Shown here in pieces: positions 27,160-41,500 of a DNA stretch of 64,000 bases. Source of the stretch: Cordylochernes scorpioides. Taxonomy: Eukaryota > Arthropoda > Arachnida > Pseudoscorpiones > Chernetidae. The stretch is taken from positions 21,429,880 through 21,493,879 of the forward strand of contig CP092874.1 of NCBI GenBank assembly GCA_030710605.1, given 5' to 3'. Each line of letters opens with the position of its first letter. The first letter of the stretch is position 1. The notes under the pieces were generated by a model. That model was not told the origin of the DNA. It saw only the letters and a program-made list of their open reading frames with translations, and did no database searches. A program made the position numbers and the translations under genes.

Positions 27160-30100
27160 CCGCCATGATAATTTCATTGAAACTTCAGAACGGGCGGTTT
27201 CTGAAACCATCAGCCGGATCTTGTAGCCTTAGTGCGGCCATGATCAATTCATTGAGACTTCAGAACGGGCGGTTCCTAAAACCATCAGCCAGATCTTGTA
27301 GCCTTGGTGCCGCCATGATCAATTCCTTTAGACTTCAGGACGGGCGGTCCCAAAAATCATCAGTTGGATCTTGTAGCCTTGGTGCCGCCATGATCAATTC
27401 ATTGAGACTTCAGAACGGGCGGTCTCTAAAACCATCAGCCAGATCTTCTAGCCTTGGTGCCGCCATGATCAATTCCTTTAGACTTCAGGACGGGCGGTCT
27501 CAAAAACCATCAGTTAGATCTTGTAGCCTTGATGCCGCCATGATCAATTCCTTTAGACTTCAGGACGGGCGGTCTCAAAAACCCTCAGTTAGATCTTGTA
27601 GCCTTGGTACCGCCATGATCAATCCTTTGATTTTTTCAGAACGGGCGGTCTCTAAAACCATCAGCCATATCTTGTAGCCTTGGTGCCGCAATGATCAATT
27701 CTTTGATTTTTTCAGAACGGGCGGTCTCTAAAACCATCAGCCAGATCTTGTAGCCTTGGTGCTGCCATGATCAATTCATTGAGACTTCAGAACGGGCGGT
27801 CTCTAAAACTATCAGCTAGATCCTATAGCCTTGGTGCCGCCAAGATCAATTCCTTGAGACTTCAGAACGGGCGGTCTCTAAAACCATCAGCCAGATCTTA
27901 TAGCCTTGGTGCCGCTATGATCAATTCATTGAGACTTCAGAACGGGCGGTCTCTAAAACCATCAGCCAGATCTTATAGCCTTGGTGCCGCTATGATCAAT
28001 TCATTGAGACTTCAGAACGGGCGGTCTCTAAAACCATCAGCCAGATCTTGTAGCCTTGGTGCCGCCATGATCAATTCCTTGAGACTTCAGAACGGGCGGT
28101 CTCTAAAACCATCAGCCAGATCTTGTAGCCTTGGTGCCGCCATGATCAATTCATTGAGACTTCAGAACGGGCGGTCTCTAAAACCATCAGCCAGATCTTG
28201 TAGCCTTGGTGCCGCCATGATCAATTCATTGAGACTTCAGAACGGGCGGTCTCTAAAACCATCAGCCAGATCTTATAGCCTTGGTGCCGCTATGATCAAT
28301 TCATTGAGACTTCAGAACGGGCGGTCTCTAAAACCATCAGCCAGATCTTGTAGCCTTGGTGCCGCCATGATCAATTCCTTGAGACTTCAGAACGGGCGGT
28401 CTCTAAAACCATCAGCCAGATCTTGTAGCCTTGGTGCCGCCATGATCAATTCTTTGAAACTTCAGAACGGGCGGTCTCTAAAACCATCAGTTAAATCTTG
28501 TAGCCTTGGTGCCGCCATGATCAATTCATTGAGACTTCAGAACGGGCGGTCTCTAAAACCATCAGTCAGATCTTGTAGCCTTGGTGCCGCCATGATCTAT
28601 TCATTGAAACTTCAGAACGGGCGGTCTCTAAAACCATCAGCCTGATCTTGTAGCCTTGGTGCCGCCATGATCAATTCCTTGAGACTTCAGAACGGGCGGT
28701 CTCTAAAACCATCAGCCATATCTTGTAGCCTTGGTGCCGCCATGATCAATTCATTGAGACTTCAGAACGGGCGGTCTCTAAAACCATCAGTTAGATCTTG
28801 TAGCCTTGGTGCCGCCATGATCAATTCTTTGTTTTTTCAGAACGGGCGGTCTCTAAAACCATCAGCTAGATCTTATAGCCTTGGTGCCGCCATGATCTAT
28901 TCCTTGAAACTTCAGAACGGGCGGTCTCTAAAACCATCAGCCAGATCTTGTAGCCTTGGTGCCGCCATGATAAATTCTTTGAGACTTCAGAACAGGCGGT
29001 CTCTTAATCATCCGTTAGATCTTGTAGCCTTGGTGCCGCCATGATCAATTCTTTGAGACTTCAGAACGGGCGGTCTCTAAAACCATCAAGCATATCTTGT
29101 AGCCTTGGTGCCGCCATGATCAATTCATTGAGACTTCAGAACGGGCGGTCTCTAAAACCATCAGTTAGATCTTGTAGCCTTGGTGCCGCCATGATCAATT
29201 CTTTGAGCCTTCAGAACGGGCGGTCTCTGAAACCATCAGCCAGATCTTGTAGCCTTGGTGCTGCCATGATCAATTCTTTGAGCCTTCAGAAAGGGCGGTC
29301 TCTAAAACCATCAGTTAGATCTTGTAGCCTTGGTGCCGCCATGATCTATTCCTTGAGACTTCGGAACGGGCGGTCTCTAAAACCATCAGTCAGATCTTGT
29401 AGCCTTGGTGCCGCCATGATCAATTAATTGGGACTTCAGAACGGGCGATCTCTAAACCATCAGTTAGATCTTGTAGCCTTGGTGCCGCCATGATCTATTC
29501 ATTGAGACTTCAGAACGGGCGGTCTCTAAACCATCAGTTAGATCTTGTAGCCTTGGTGCCGCCATGTTCAATTCATTGAGACTTCGGAACGGGCGGTCTC
29601 TAAAACCATCAGCCAGATCTTGTAGCCTTGGTCCCGCCATGATCAATTCCTTTAGACATTAGAACGGGCGGTCTCTAAAACCATCAGCCAAATCTTGTAG
29701 CCTTGGTGCCGCCATGATCAATTCATTGGAACTTCAGAAAGGGCGGTCTCTAGAACCATCAGTTAGATCTTGTAGCCTTGGTGCCACCATGATCAATTCT
29801 TTGAGACTTCAGAACGGGCGGTCTCTAAAACCATCAGTTAGATCTTATAGCCTTGGTGCCGCCATGATAAATTCCTTGAGACTTCAGAACGGGCGGTCTC
29901 TAAAACCATCAGCTACATCTTATAGCCTTGGTGCCGCCATGATCAATTCCTTGAGACTTCAGAACGGGCGGTCTCTAAAACCATCAGCCAGATCTTATAG
30001 CCTTGGTGCCGCCATGATCAATTCATTGAGACTTCAGAACGGGCGGTCTCTAAAACCATCAATTAGATCTTGTAGCCTTGGTGCCACCATGATCAATTCC

Positions 30101-30745
30101 TTGAGACTTCAGAACGGGCGGTCTCTAAAACCATCAGCTAGATCTTATAGCCTTGGTGCCGCCATGATCAATTCCTTCAGACTTCAGAACGGGCGGTCTC
30201 TAAAACAATCAGCCAGATCTTATAGCCTTGGTGCCGCCATGATTAATTCATTGAGGCTTCAGAACGGGCGGTCTCTAAAACCATCAGCCAGATCTTGTAG
30301 CCTTGGTGCCGCCATGATTAATTCATTGAGGCTTCAGAACGGGCGGTCTCTAAAACCATCAGCCAGATCTTGTAGCCTTGGTGCCGCCATGATCAATTCA
30401 TTTAGACTTCAGAACGCGCGGTCTCTAAAACAATCAGCCAGATCTTGTAGCCTTGGTGCCGCCATGATCAATTCCTTGAGACTTCAGAACGGGCGGTCTC
30501 TAAAACCACCAGCCAGATCTTGTAGCCTTGGTGCCGCAATGATCAATTCCTTGAGACTTCAGAACGGGCGGTCTCTAAAACCATCAGCCAGATCTTATAG
30601 CCTTGGTGCCGCCATGATCAATTCCTTGAGACTTCAGAACGGGCGGTCTCTAAAACCATCAGCCAGATCTTGTAGCCTTGGTGCCGCAATGATCAATTCC
30701 TTGAGACTTCAGAACGGGCGGTCTCTAAAACCATCAGATCCCCTT
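27160..30745 (+). repeat. 75-bp minisatellite, about 48 units, open in one frame
   Basis: Unit marked by CTTCAGAACGGGCGGTCTCT, AAACCATCAGCCAGATCTTG and GTGCCGCCATGATCAATTC. As 75 is a multiple of three, frames stay open for up to 349 codons, reading a 25-residue unit with the consensus MINSLRLQNGRSLKPS then ARSCSLGAA. The ATG in each unit sits in GCCGCCATG, a strong start context. I treat it as a minisatellite, since there is no unique flanking coding sequence. It ends abruptly at about 30737. Confidence 0.96.
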
Positions 30746-32240
30746 TGGCATCAAGCCTATTAACTTGTCCAATATATAACACTATCTAATAAAGTTTCCT
30801 TTCATATAATTTTTTCTAATTGTTGTTAGCTTTGCTCTATGATTTTTAAAATACAAATATTATTTTACATTCCTATATTTTCTTTTTTTACCTTTAGCAT
30901 TTTATCCAAATTACTAACATCTACCTTTAAATTCAGAAATAACTACAAATGAATCGTCAAAATTTTTCAATTGATAGATTTATACAATGCACGAAGCTAA
31001 ACAATTTCAACCTTCTTATGCAGGAAACAACTACAAATTTGGAGAAATTTCATTCAGCTCTTTCTATTTATCTATAAACGCTTCAAATCTCAAAGCAATT
31101 TAAAGAGGAATGGTATTATGTCAAAGGGACGATCTGGGTTTGATTTATTTCTGAATTTTCTTCAGAATATCGCAAATGATCTTCTACTGTGAAAAAATAG
31201 TACAAGTGTGATATTGTACTGGGATAAGGTACATAAAATAATAAAGAAAACAAAAAAAGGCATCTCCTTATCGTGCAACTGAAAGTTGCTGATGGCTTTC
31301 GCCATCTATCGGAATTAATATCAACTATTTGCTGATTTTTATTTATTCCAGAATTGGCCAAATACCCATTCTTGATTCAACGAATAGTTGATATTTAATC
31401 CGATAGATGGTACCAGTCATCAGCAACTTTCAGTTGCACGATAAGGAGATGCCATTTTTTTTTCTTTCTGGTCTTTTACTATTATTAACTTAATATTGAA
31501 GATAACTCAAGACAAATTATAAAATATTCCTCTTTTTAAAGATTCGTTTTGTCATATACTCCTGCAGAAGATTTGTAATACCCGAAAGCTTGATATAATA
31601 TAAAATAAAGATAGATACTCGTCCTCGGAAGCCATTTTATATATTTATATCATTATGATTATTTTCCACTTTGTGGCTTTCTTGAGACGTCTCCTCTGAT
31701 GGAACATACGGGACAATCGTCCAGCTCGCCTTCCATGGCCTTGTCAGAAAAAACCTACTGAAATTCAAATTAGCCTTGTAACAACCTGATATACATCAAC
31801 AACAATCTATATAAATTATATATATTTATATATTTTTAACTACCACCATCAAACAATTAAATTTATATGCTCAAAAATAAAAGCGGTGGGAGAAGCACAT
31901 AATATATTGAATAAATAGCCAGAAAAATAGTGAAACCCGCTTAATGGCTGTTTCACGTTGAATTCATATTAAGGTCGAAATTCATTACGAGATTCGCGCC
32001 TCTTTTATTTTTAGTCCTAAAAATATATATATGCATCTCTAAATTTAGTTTCAAGGTAAATAAAATATTGAAATTTAAAAATAGAAGAGTATTAAAAAAG
32101 TAAAAATTAATATATTCTATTAAAAAAAAAAGAATTTGACCGTAATAATAATTTGTTAGCATAATCTCGCGCATATGTTTACAAAACAAAACTTTGATCG
32201 TTACATTTAAAAGAAAAAGCGGTTGAAATTATTTTTTAAA
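30746..32240. other. Spacer before the ABCA gene
   Basis: Contains a family-2 foldback (31190-31460), a decayed ribozyme-like motif (about 31560-31592, CTGCAGAAGATT...CCCGAAAGCTTG) and AT-rich sequence. The ABCA promoter should lie in the last few hundred bases, but I see no clear TATA box or CpG-rich stretch there. Confidence 0.5.
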
Positions 32241-32553
32241 ATGACATTTTATAGTGAATTTAAACTGTTAACCTGGAGGTTTTTAATACATCAACGACGT
32301 CATTATATTTCAACTTTTATCAAGATTTTTATCCCATTAATTTTATCGTTTACATTGGTATACGTTAACTACCGTATACCTCGTGTTGAAAATTTGGATC
32401 GGCTGCTAATTTATCCCCCATATAATCCTTTATATGAGGATAACGACATTTATGAAGCAAGCTTTAAAAAGATAATATTTTATCCAAATACAGCTCTAAA
32501 TAAGAAATTAATGCAAAGAGCATTAGCGTTGATTGATAGTAATGCAGAGCTAG
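32241..32553 (+). CDS. ABCA exon 1: start codon, TM1, start of ECD1
   Basis: ATG at 32241 is chosen because the upstream in-frame codons have no other ATG and MTFYSEFKLLTWRFL matches the usual ABCA start (short cytoplasmic lead, KLLxWK/R). Ends IDSNAELG with one base over at donor G|GTAGGT. Third positions are mostly A/T. Confidence 0.8.
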
Positions 32554-35500
32554 GTAGGTTAATTTTATATATTTATTATTTTCTATTTTTCTCGATTATA
32601 TTTCACGTCATATTATAATGTATTACTCTTTTAAATATTTTTTTTATTGACGAAAATTACTTATGTTAATTAACTTAGTGATTTAATAAAACGTTTATAT
32701 ATAAAAGCTCTATAAATTACATGAAAAATACTTTAAGTAGTAAAATGATATTCATTTAATTTTTTTTTATTAAAAATTTCGGTTGACATATTGTGTGTGT
32801 GAATACACTATTATATTAAAATTCGAAATTATTTTAAAGGCGTAATATTCTTTTTGAAATTAAACAATTTCTACTGCCCTTACTGCAATGGGAATTTTTA
32901 AAATTTTTAATTATTAATTTTTCCATTGCAGTAAGGGCAGTAGAAATTATTTAATTTCAAAAAGAATCTTACGCCTTTAAAATAGTTTCGAATTTTGATA
33001 ACAGATGGCGCGCTAGTGCATCACACTATTATATTATTCAGAAAAATATTTTGTACGGTAAAATTCACATAAGAAACTATATAAAGAGAAAAATATATTC
33101 CCTAATATACATTCGATACTTTTATTTTGCCGATAAATAATATACATTTTCTCTCATATCTATACATTTTTTTTATTTTATTAAAATATTTCTCAAAATC
33201 GTAAAATTATCTAAAAAACTATATACAGAAAAATGTATTCTTTAATATAATCCATACTTTATCTTTCGGAAAAGGAAATACATTTTAATTTCATATCTAT
33301 ACAATTTTTTATATTTCTTAAAATAATTCGAAATTTTTTTTTTTCAAATATTATTTTCTTTTTGAAAATAGAGCAATCCATAGATAAATCTTTAATTAAA
33401 AAGACATATAATGGATCAAAAAATCATTTATTTTACCAATATTTCAACTGGCTGAACGCCAACCTTTATCAAGGTGTTATAACATATAACATTTTAACCT
33501 TTATCAAGGTGTTATAACATTTAGACACACTTTAAAATGTTATAACACCTTGATAAAGGTTGGCGTTCAGCCAGTTGAAATATTGGTAAAATAAATGATT
33601 TTTTGATCAAATATATGCCTTTTTAATTAAAGATTATTTTCTAAATGATATATTCGCAAAATAATACGATGCTATTCGCGACCTTAAAAAAAAAAGGCGA
33701 ATATGAATATTTATTTTACTATCAAACATTGTATTTTAAAATTTAGCAGAAGAACGATATTTAAATTTAAGAAATGTAAGAATTATGGCTCGAATTTTTC
33801 TTTTTACTTTTTATTAAACATTCGTGATTTAAAACTTTCACTTCTTATATATAGATAAGCGTTATTGTCTTATATTTTATATATTAAAAATAAAGATGGC
33901 ATCTCTCCTGACCACGATCACATGTGCTTTTTAGATGGCAGAGCGCCATCTAGTGGAGCAAAAAAAAAAAAAAGGCGTTCTGCCATCTAAAAAAGCACAT
34001 GTGCTCGTGGTCAGGAGATGCCTTCTTTATTTTTAATATCAACACCTGACCCACTTATCTTTTATTTTTTCTATTGTTTTTTTCATAATATATCTTATAT
34101 GATAATTGTGTAATGAGTGTAATATATGGGTTTCGCTGTTTTTGGAATATATGCAGAACACATCATCAATATGTACCAAAAACAGTGAAACCCATATATT
34201 ATACTCATTACAGAATTATCACCCGGACATTTCATTCACCGCAGAAGCAGAACAGCACAACTCCATTCCATTCCTGGACTTACTCATTATCAGATCCACA
34301 TCCAGATACCCCCACACAGTTCATTACAAAAAAACACACAGCCCCTGCATACACCCATTTCACTTCAAGTTGCCCGACCAGTCACAAAATAAACACAGTT
34401 ATAACACTAACTAAACACATATACACTCACTGTTCTCTCCCTATTTTTAAAACCATTCAAAGATGCAAAATATATAACCATTTAATGGCCATGGGCTACC
34501 CCGAACACTTCATCCAGAGATATACCTATAACCCGAATATTCCCCGCCACCCTCATATATAAAGGTCAATATGTTCCATCCCATACTAACACCGTAATAG
34601 CCAAAACCCTTAGAAAACACGGGGAATATCAGTTTACTTCAAAAACCCTCCCAACATTGGCCATAGACTTAGAAACTCCATTAGTAAAAGCTCCCCTCCC
34701 GATCCACTCCTTCAAACTGGCCCCATATATTCTGTAAGATGCAACAACTGCAATGCCATATACGTAGGAGAAACCGGCCGCTCCATCTCCATCCGCTTAA
34801 CAGAGCACCAAAGATGCATCAACAACAGAGACACCTAATATACCAACATATCAATAGTACAGGCCACACTTTCAACCTAACCCAAGCTACTGCACATCAT
34901 ACGGGAATAAAAAAACAAACAGCAGCGCCTCATCTTGGAAGCAATTACATCCATCCAACAGTTTAAACAGAAAAATTGACCTTCCTCCACAATACCTACA
35001 CATATTGAATGACAATGGTACCCAATCTGTCCCCTCACCTTGAAAAAATTAAACCTCCCAAGTTTCTAACACCTTTTTGTCTGAGGGGTTTCGGATGGTT
35101 TTTTGCCTTTCCCTGCATCCAAAGTAATCATTCTTTTCCTAGATCAAATTTGTATACATAGATGTGGCGACCACACTTTGCTTCAGCGAGCGCGAACTGG
35201 GACAAAGCTCCACTACACACACGGGCAGTGGACGGCCTCGGCAACCGCGAGCGTCAACCTGACTACGCATGCGCGAACATTCAGACTCTGGCCACTCGTC
35301 GCGGTAAACAAGAAAGCTTGATCCCAACGGCCGTTACTTCTTTTCTCTTTATATATTTCTGGCTTTAAATAAATTAATTTTAATTATAATTTTATCAGCG
35401 GCCTTTCCACAAGCCACACCAACACATCACGCAACCATCCCACATAAATAAAGAGAAAAGAATTTTGTATAATAATCATTTATTTCGCTAACAAAAGTTC

Positions 35501-38500
35501 TAATTATGTAAATATTTACCTATATATGAATATTTTCGTTCAGTTTCTTGGAAAGTTGCCTGTCGAAGGACGTCAAAGTCCGAAAGCTTGCCGAATTTAC
35601 AGCACAAATAAAATAAACATGTCACCGTTAACTTTTGTTCCTTCTTCAAATGATGTCTGGCGATTCCTTCCCTTGTAATACATATATATATCTTTGTGTC
35701 ATAACTTGCTCTATTTGGTGTCGTGTCAAATTTATTTTATGTTAATAGGAGTATGATCTTTTTTATTCTTCAATAAGTGACTGGGTTTGGGAACTGTAGC
35801 TTATTAGACTGAACGTGTAGAACATAACCTTACAGAATGAAATATCACTAAAGTACAATTGGAATTGTAGATAAGAAACATAAAGCAACAAACCCAAATT
35901 CAACTATTTGTGTTTGTTTTCTTGTTACACAACTCATAACAGCACAAATGCTTAAAAACAAGGCCGAGAGTGCGATATTTTTTCCTCTCATTCAGTACTT
36001 TTGTTTGAAGATGGTAACAACGTTGTTTCTTCGAAAAAAACGTCACACAATTTATTAAAATTTGAAAATTTCGTCTTGTTACCTCAAGAATCAACAACCG
36101 GCACAGTTCTACAGAAAATTTTAAACCAGTCTTCGTATAGTAATCGTTAAACATTTTTGGTCGCATTGGTATAGCCTGCTCCACGCTGATGAGGGCCAAC
36201 AGCCCGAAACGCGTTCGTGGTTGGTTTTCTTGATTTATCAAGAAAATGGGTGGGTTAAATGGTTGGTTAAATATCAGGGAACAGGCTAAATCAACGTTCC
36301 ACCAAATGGCGTTCTGTCATCTAAAAAGTTCTTATGAGCGCGGTAAATAAATGCCTTTTTTATTTTTAATATAAGGTTATGTAATTACGATGCACTAGCG
36401 CGCCATCTGTTATCAAATTACAAAACTATTTTAGAGGCGTAATATTCTTTTTAATATAAAACAATTTCTACTGTCCTTACTGCAATGGAAAAATTAAAGG
36501 GAGGGCCTGGCTCATCAGTGGTGAACCCTCCCAGCGGTTTCGCCAGTTTAATTCTGCTGTCCTAAAAGCTTATGTCCATAGTTCTTCTAAAATACCCATT
36601 CCAAGAGTCTTACAACAGTCAACTATAAAAGGAAGTTCTAAAAATGCAATATAACAGCGGTATGGTAGATTAAACTGGCGAAACCGCTGGGAGAGTTCAC
36701 CACTGATGAGCCAGGCCCTCCCTTTAATTTTTCCATTGCAGTAAGGACAGTAGAAATTGTTTTATATTAAAAGAATATTACGCCTCTAAAATAGTTTTGT
36801 AAAAAGGTTATGTAAGGTTGAATATACAACAAATACAGAAAGATAGAAATGGTCTCTTATTAGAGGTTGTTATTAGATTGAGTCAAGTCAGGATTTGATA
36901 TGAAACAAGACAGCTATCTGGACTGTTCAGTGGGCGTCCTGTCAGAGAAAGAAGTGTACCACCAGCTGGATCAGGACTATCTGGCCAACACAGAGTCCCA
37001 CATCAGCGCGGTGGTCCATCTCCAACGTGCGGACCCCACTGCAGATCCTCCCGTTCTCTCCATGGCCATCAGGACTCGGGAGATGCAGTCCAGCTATCAT
37101 CTCTCTCTGACCGCCCCCAAGTACCTTCCAGTACTTCAGGACTCCTCCAAAGGTAGCTCCACTCAGATATATACAGTGGAATACTGGTTTTGACAGAGAG
37201 ACACTATTTTGTACAATACCATAGATGTTTCTGGAGAGATGAGTGTTTCCTTTAATTTTATTATTTCATATATTGTTTCCTTATATATATTTTTATATGG
37301 CATACAATTCAACAATTTTATACCGATATTGAAGACATTTCATATTTTTCACTCAAACTCTTAAAAAAATCGTACATGTTTGGTCTCTCATAATAATAAA
37401 TCAATAATAACAAATAGTATGATGCACTAGCGCGCCATCTGTTATCAAAATTCGAAACTATTATAGACGTGTATGATTCTTTTTAAAATAAAACAATTTC
37501 TACTGCCCTTACTGCAATGTAAAAATTAATGGGAGGGCCTGGCTCATCAGTGGTGAACCCTCCCAGCGGTTTCGCCATTTTAATCTACCATACCGCTGTT
37601 ATATTGCATTTTTGGAACTTCCTTTTATAGTGCTACTGATGCTGGACTATTTGAATGGGTATTTTAGATGAACTATGGACTTAGCTTTGAGGACAGCATT
37701 GTTTTATTTTTAAAAGAATCATACGCGTCTAAAATAGTTTCGAATTTTCATAACAGATGGCGCGCTAGTGCATCATAATATAAATGTTCAAATAAAAAAC
37801 TCAATTTTAATATTTGCGGAAGAGCGATTGCTCGAAGCATATTATATATTTATAATTGTATGTAATTCTACTGTCCTTAAAGCTTATGTCCATAGTTAAT
37901 CTAAAATACCCATTCCAAGAGTCTAACAACAGTATCGCTATAAAAGGAAGATCGAAAAAATGCAATACAACAGCGGTATGGTAGATTAAACTGGCGAAAC
38001 CGCTGGGAGGGTTCACCACTGATGAAGCCAGGCCCTCTCATTAATTTTTCCATTGCAGTAAGGGTAGTAGAAATTGTTTAATTTCAAAAATAATCATACG
38101 CGTCTATAATAGTTTCGAATTTTGATAACAGATGGCGCGCTAATGCATCATAATATACAGTGGACTTCTGGTTTTTGACAGAGAAACACTATTTTAAACA
38201 ATATACCACAGAAGTTTCTGGAAATGCGTTTATTTTTTAATTTTATTGTTTCATATATTGTATCCTTATATACTTTTATATGGCATACAACAGTCAATAA
38301 TTTCATACCGATGTTGAAGATGTTTCCCGTTGCCCCGTTAGTTAGCCACATTTCCCTGTTCACAGTTACCGTAGCGGCTCACGACACCGTACTACAGGGC
38401 AGTCCCTTACTTGTGTTGCTCCATGGAAAGGGAGGTGCCATTGCCCCGTTAGTCAGCCACATTTCAGAGTTCCCTGTTCATGGTTACCGTAGCGGCTCAC

Positions 38501-41500
38501 GACACCGTACTACAGGGCAGTCCCTTACTTGTGTTGCTCCATGGAAAGGGAGGTGCCATTACCCCGTTAGTCAGCCATATTTCAGAGTTCCCTGTTCACA
38601 GTTACCGTAGCGGCTCACGACACCGTACTACAGGGCAGTCCCTTACTTGTGTTGCTCCATGGAAAGGGAGGTGCCATTACCCCGTTAGTCAGCCATATTT
38701 CAGAGTTCCCTGTTCACAGTTACCGTAGCGGCTCACGACACCGTACTACAGGGCAGTCCCTTACTTGTGTTGCTCCATGGAAAGGGAGGTGCCATTACCC
38801 CGTTAGTCAGCCATATTTCAGAGTTCCCTGTTCACAGTTACCGTAGCGGCTCACGACACCGTACTACAGGGCAGTCCCTTACTTGTGTTGCTCCATGGAA
38901 AGGGAGGTGCCATTGCCCCGTTAGTCAGCCACATTTCAGAGTTCCCTGTTCATGGTTACCGTAGCGGCTCACGACACCGTACTACAGGGCAGTCCCTTAC
39001 TTGTGTTGCTCCATGGAAAGGGAGGTGCCATTGCCCCGTTAGTCAGCCACATTTCAGAGTTCCCTGTTCATGGTTACCGTAGCGGCTCACGACACCGTAC
39101 TACAGGGCAGTCCCTTACTTGTGTTGCTCCATGGAAAGGGAGGTGCCATTGCCCCGTTAGTCAGCCACATTTCAGAGTTCCCTGTTCATGGTTACCGTAG
39201 CGGCTCACGACACCGTACTACAGGGCAGTCCCTTACTTGTGTTGCTCCATGGAAAGGGAGGTGCCATTGCCCCGTTAGTCAGCCACATTTCAGAGTTCCC
39301 TGTTCATGGTTACCGTAGCGGCTCACGACACCGTACTACAGGGCAGTCCCTTACTTGTGTTGCTCCATGGAAAGGGAGGTGCCATTACCCCGTTAGTCAG
39401 CCATATTTCAGAGTTCCCTGTTCACAGTTACCGTAGCGGCTCACGACACCGTACTACAGGGCAGTCCCTTACTTGTGTTGCTCCATGGAAAGGGAGGTGC
39501 CATTGCCCCGTTAGTCAGCCACATTTCAGAGTTCCCTGTTCATGGTTACCGTAGCGGCTCACGACACCGTACTACAGGGCAGTCCCTTACTTGTGTTGCT
39601 CCATGGAAAGGGAGGTGCCATTGCCCCGTTAGTCAGCCACATTTCAGAGTTCCCTGTTCACAGTTACCGTAGCGGCTCACGACACCGTACTACAGGGCAG
39701 TCCCTTACTTGTGTTGCTCCATGGAAAGGGAGGTGCCATTGCCCCGTTAGTCAGCCACATTTCAGAGTTCCCTGTTCATGGTTACCGTAGCGGCTCACGA
39801 CACCGTACTACAGGGCAGTCCCTTACTTGTGTTGCTCCATGGAAAGGGAGGTACCATTGCCCCGTTAGTCAGCCACATTTCAGAGTTCCCTGTTCATGGT
39901 TACCGTAGCGGCTCACGACACCGTACTACAGGGCAGTCCCTTACTTGTGTTGCTCCATGGAAAGGGAGGTGCCATTGCCCCGTTAGTCAGCCACATTTCA
40001 GAGTTCCCTGTTCATGGTTACCGTAGCGGCTCACGACACCGTACTACAGGGCAGTCCCTTACTTGTGTTGCTCCATGGAAAGGGAGGTGCCATTGCCCCG
40101 TTAGTCAGCCACATTTCAGAGTTCCCTGTTCATGGTTACCGTAGCGGCTCACGACACCGTACTACAGGGCAGTCCCTTACTTGTGTTGCTCCATGGAAAG
40201 GGAGGTGCCATTGCCCCGTTAGTCAGCCACATTTCAGAGTTCCCTGTTCATGGTTACCGTAGCGGCTCACGACACCGTACTACAGGGCAGTCCCTTACTT
40301 GTGTTGCTCCATGGAAAGGGAGGTGCCATTACCCCGTTAGTCAGCCACATTTCAGAGTTCCCTGTTCACAGTTACCGTAGCGGCTCACGACACCGTACTA
40401 CAGGGCAGTCCCTTACTTGTGTTGCTCCATGGAAAGGGAGGTGCCATTACCCCGTTAGTCAGCCACATTTCAGAGTTCCCTGTTCACAGTTACCGTAGCG
40501 GCTCACGACACCGTACTACAGGGCAGTCCCTTACTTGTGTTGCTCCATGGAAAGGGAGGTGCCATTACCCCGTTAGTCAGCCACATTTCAGAGTTCCCTG
40601 TTCACAGTTACCGTAGCGGCTCACGACACCGTACTACAGGGCAGTCCCTTACTTGTGTTGCTCCATGGAAAGGGAGGTGCCATTACCCCGTTAGTCAGCC
40701 ATATTTCAGAGTTCCCTGTTCACAGTTACCGTAGCGGCTCACGACACCGTACTACAGGGCAGTCCCTTACTTGTGTTGCTCCATGGAAAGGGAGGTGCCA
40801 TTACCCCGTTAGTCAGCCACATTTCAGAGTTCCCTGTTCACAGTTACCGTAGCGGCTCACGACACCGTACTACAGGGCAGTCCCTTACTTGTGTTGCTCC
40901 ATGGAAAGGGAGGTGCCATTACCCCCGTTAGTCAGCCATATTTCAGAGTTCCCTGTTCACAGTTACCGTAGCGGCTCACGACACCGTACTACAGGGCAGT
41001 CCCTTACTTGTACTGCTTCATGGAAAGGGAGGTGCCATTACCCCCGTTAGTCAGCCACATTTCAGAGTTCCCTGTTCACAGTTACCGTAGCGGCTCACGA
41101 CACCGTACTACAGGGCAGTCCCTTACTTGTGCTGCTCCATGGAAAGGGGATGCCATTACCCCGTTAGTCAGCCACATTTCAGAGTTCCCTGTTCACAGTT
41201 ACCATAGCGGCTCACGACACCGTACTACAGGACAGTCCCTTACTTGTACTGCTTCTCCCGCCTGCCACGTAGAGGAGGACTTTTGGACAGGGTCCAAAAG
41301 ATTTAAAAATCAATTGATAAGAAACACTATTTGTTATTTGATAGAATTGATTTATTATTATATTATTATGAGACGCACCAAACATATACAATTTTTTTTT
41401 TTTTTAGATTTTAAGTACTGTAGTGTATTTGCATATTGAATTATGGATATGCAAATATCCTGTTTTGCATAATGTTTTTCATAGAAATTTTGTATATAAA

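Larger units (their letters stand above)
32554..36891. other. ABCA intron 1, repeats and Penelope-like remains
   Basis: Contains a family-3 foldback (32815-33035), a TTGGC/GAAATATT foldback (33385-33625), a family-1 foldback (33890-34085), Penelope-like fragments (34106-34975), a decayed ribozyme-like motif (35556-35592), a hammerhead (36181-36220) and a family-3 foldback (36380-36805). No exon was found between. Confidence 0.65.

Noticed and set aside
27160-30745. CRISPR array
   Set aside because: Units are 75 bp without unique spacers, and the DNA is eukaryotic.
36892-37152. DAAM N-terminal exon
   Set aside because: No match to DAAM GBD or FH3; phase and text join it to the ABCA exon 1 at 32553.
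38224-41439. Some 25 overlapping frames of 65-143 residues
   Set aside because: All read the 118-bp tandem repeat, in two frames offset by the repeat; no unique coding sequence.
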